Source of the DNA: Nonomuraea sp.
GTDB taxonomy: Bacteria; Actinomycetota; Actinomycetes; Streptosporangiales; Streptosporangiaceae
Length of the DNA: 5,832 nt
Assembly: GCA_013362835.1 (NCBI GenBank)
Contig: JABFVJ010000138.1
Coordinates: 1-5,832 of the forward strand
Direction of reading: 5' to 3'
Under the pieces are notes generated by a model. It saw only the letters and a program-made list of their open reading frames with translations. It was not told the DNA's origin and searched no databases. Position numbers and translations under genes: made by a program. Positions 4,453 through 5,832 of the stretch are shown here, piece after piece (within the stretch, counting starts at the first letter, position 1; each line of letters starts with the position of its first letter).

Positions 4453-5832
4453 ATGCACGACGGCATGCCTTATGGGGGTTGGGCTTTGGTCCCTGGTTAC
4501 CGTGAAGTTCGTCAGCTCGGCGCCGGCCGCACCGGCCGCGTGTTCCTCGCCACCTACCAGTCCACCGGCGCCTACGTCGCGATCAAGTACCTGAACGCCA
4601 CGCTGCGCAGGGACACCGAGTTCATGGACCGCTTCAGGACCGACACCCACGAGCTGGTCGAGCTCGACGACCCCCACCTGGTCCGGCTCTACGAGTACGT
4701 CGAGACCCCGACCAGGGCCGCCGTCGTGATGGAGCTGGTGGACGGCGTGTCGCTGCGCACGCTGCTGACCGAGCACGGCAGGACCGGCCCGGAGGGGGCG
4801 CTCGCGCTGCTCAAGAGCGTCCTCGCCGCGCTGGCCGCCGCGCACGAGAGGGGCGTGCCGCACCGCGACGTCAAGCCGGAGAACGTCCTCGTCCAGGCGG
4901 ACGGCACGGTCAAGGTGGCCGACTTCGGCGTCGTCGTGCACGCCGAGGAGCCGGGGGTGCCGGCGGGCAGCCCGCCGTACATGGCGCCCGAGCTGTGGAC
5001 GCAGGGGCGGGCCGGGCCGCCCGCCGATCTGTACGCGGCCGCCTGCGTGCTGTTCGAGGCGGTCAGGGGGCGGGCGCCCTATCGGGCGTACCGGGAGGGG
5101 GAGGAGCAGGACGTCCCGGCGCTGCGCGATCTGCACCTGGTGGAGCCGGTGCCGCTGGAGGTGGTGCCGGACGCGCTGCGCGACCTGCTCAGGCGCGGGC
5201 TGGCCAAGGACCCGGCGGTCCGGTACGCCTCGGCCAGGCAGTTCGCCGCCGAGCTGGAGGAGGACGCGGTCGCCGGCTACGGGCCCGACTGGGAGACGCG
5301 GGGCCGCCGCCACCTGGCGGAGCTCGCCACGCTGCTCGCGCTGCGTTTCCCGCTCGCCAGGGCCGACCAGCCGTCGCGGCTCCCGGCCGGGATCCGCGAC
5401 CGGGTCGTCCGGCTGCCGAGGCTGCCGCCGCACCTGTGGGTCGCGGGCGCGACCGTCGTGGCCGTGGCCCTGGCGCTCATGATCTCCGGCGGGCGGCTCT
5501 CGCCAGGGGCGGGCACGATCCTGCTGCCGCAGCCGAAGCCGCCGAGCGAGCTGGACCCCGCGCCGGTCGACGCCCACACCCCCACGCCCCGGACCCCCGC
5601 CACCACGCGTCCCCCGTCCTCCCCGCCCGCGTCCTCCCCGCCCGTGTCCTCCCCGCCCGCGTCCGTCCCGCCGGCCCCTACCGGCGCGCCGCCTTCCACG
5701 GACGCGCCGCCGCCGTTGCCGACGCAGGCGCTGAGCGGGAGCGCCGTGCCGCCGCCCGCCGTACGGGAGGCCGCCATCACGCGGTGGACCGGCTCGGCGG
5801 GGACGGTCCTGGTGTCGGCGGACGGGACCGGG
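4453..5832 (+). CDS. Transmembrane serine/threonine protein kinase (3' end outside window)
   Basis: The frame is open from ATG 4453 to the last base (460 residues visible); an in-frame stop at 4441-4443 limits the start. The Hanks-type kinase domain spans about residues 16-275: Gly loop LGAGRTGRV (G23, G25, G28), VAIK with Lys45, HRDVKPEN (137-144) with catalytic Asp139, DFG at 157-159, and APE at 178-180. After a juxtamembrane stretch comes one hydrophobic segment (about 328-345). A Pro/Ser/Thr-rich linker (about 359-432) follows, presumably outside the cell. The last visible residues, with TRWTGSAGTVLVSADG, may begin an outer domain that cannot be identified. Oddities: the activation segment from DFG to APE is only 24 residues with Ser173 as its sole hydroxyl residue apart from Tyr176; the alpha-C Glu position reads Asp64; codons 6-20 are rich in A/T-ending triplets. 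Such kinases sense outer signals and phosphorylate cytoplasmic proteins. The target is unknown. Confidence 0.93.
   Translation, partial: MHDGMPYGGWALVPGYREVRQLGAGRTGRVFLATYQSTGAYVAIKYLNATLRRDTEFMDRFRTDTHELVELDDPHLVRLYEYVETPTRAAVVMELVDGVSLRTLLTEHGRTGPEGALALLKSVLAALAAAHERGVPHRDVKPENVLVQADGTVKVADFGVVVHAEEPGVPAGSPPYMAPELWTQGRAGPPADLYAAACVLFEAVRGRAPYRAYREGEEQDVPALRDLHLVEPVPLEVVPDALRDLLRRGLAKDPAVRYASARQFAAELEEDAVAGYGPDWETRGRRHLAELATLLALRFPLARADQPSRLPAGIRDRVVRLPRLPPHLWVAGATVVAVALALMISGGRLSPGAGTILLPQPKPPSELDPAPVDAHTPTPRTPATTRPPSSPPASSPPVSSPPASVPPAPTGAPPSTDAPPPLPTQALSGSAVPPPAVREAAITRWTGSAGTVLVSADGTG
5616..5675 (+). repeat. 15-bp tandem repeat (3 near-perfect units plus 1 degenerate) in the kinase linker
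   Basis: The unit GTCCTCCCCGCCCGC begins at 5616, 5631 and 5646, the second copy with one change, and a degraded fourth copy begins at 5661. In frame it encodes SSPPA, SSPPV, SSPPA, SVPPA (residues 389-408). Because the unit is five codons, slippage would change linker length without a frameshift. Confidence 0.85.

Noticed and set aside
4462..4469. GGCATGCC palindrome near the kinase start
   Set aside because: It is an 8-bp palindrome inside coding sequence, which is unremarkable in GC-rich DNA, and has no partner copy seen.
4399..5577. Long open frame on the minus strand opposite the kinase
   Set aside because: It is the antisense shadow of the kinase. The translation is Arg/Gly/His/Val-rich low-complexity sequence with no recognisable domain, and the plus strand has every kinase motif.

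Overview
The window is very GC-rich DNA, with almost every codon ending in G or C, from an actinobacterium. Codon use, a transmembrane Ser/Thr kinase with a Pro/Ser/Thr-rich outer linker, and several short-gap gene pairs fit Streptosporangiales (for example Nonomuraea-like); the genus is an inference. No RNA gene, insertion sequence, CRISPR array or phage feature was seen. There is no gene-free stretch above 300 bases; the longest gap between genes is about 110-125 bases.

Layout, left to right: (1) the 3' part of an acyl-CoA synthetase/AMP-ligase gene on + (1-888, 5' end outside the window); (2) a convergent cyclase/kynurenine-formamidase-like metal hydrolase on - (893-1798), only 4 bases from gene 1; (3) a divergent serine beta-lactamase-fold hydrolase/esterase on + (1831-2988), with 32 bases between the two start codons; (4) a - strand operon of an isochorismatase-fold protein (3737-4327 or 4342) followed by a classical SDR dehydrogenase (3000-3740), joined by an ATGA stop/start overlap; (5) a divergent transmembrane Ser/Thr protein kinase on + (4453 to beyond 5832).

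Genes 1-4 encode a CoA ligase, a ring/amide hydrolase, an esterase/beta-lactamase-type hydrolase, an NAD(P)-dependent dehydrogenase and an isochorismatase-like protein. This looks like a small catabolic or modification island for an unidentified carboxylic acid, ester or amide substrate. Both spacers that face gene starts in this island carry nearly the same 11-base motif (GAGCGCTTRCT), which suggests one shared repressor encoded elsewhere. The kinase is probably a separate signalling gene.

The most notable points are: an isochorismatase-fold protein in which all three catalytic positions (Asp, Lys, Cys) appear replaced although the gene is intact; an AMP-ligase lacking the usual C-terminal catalytic Lys and the A8 Arg; a sharply bounded patch of A/T-ending codons with the only TTA codon I see inside that ligase gene; and a kinase with an unusually short activation loop that has no Thr.
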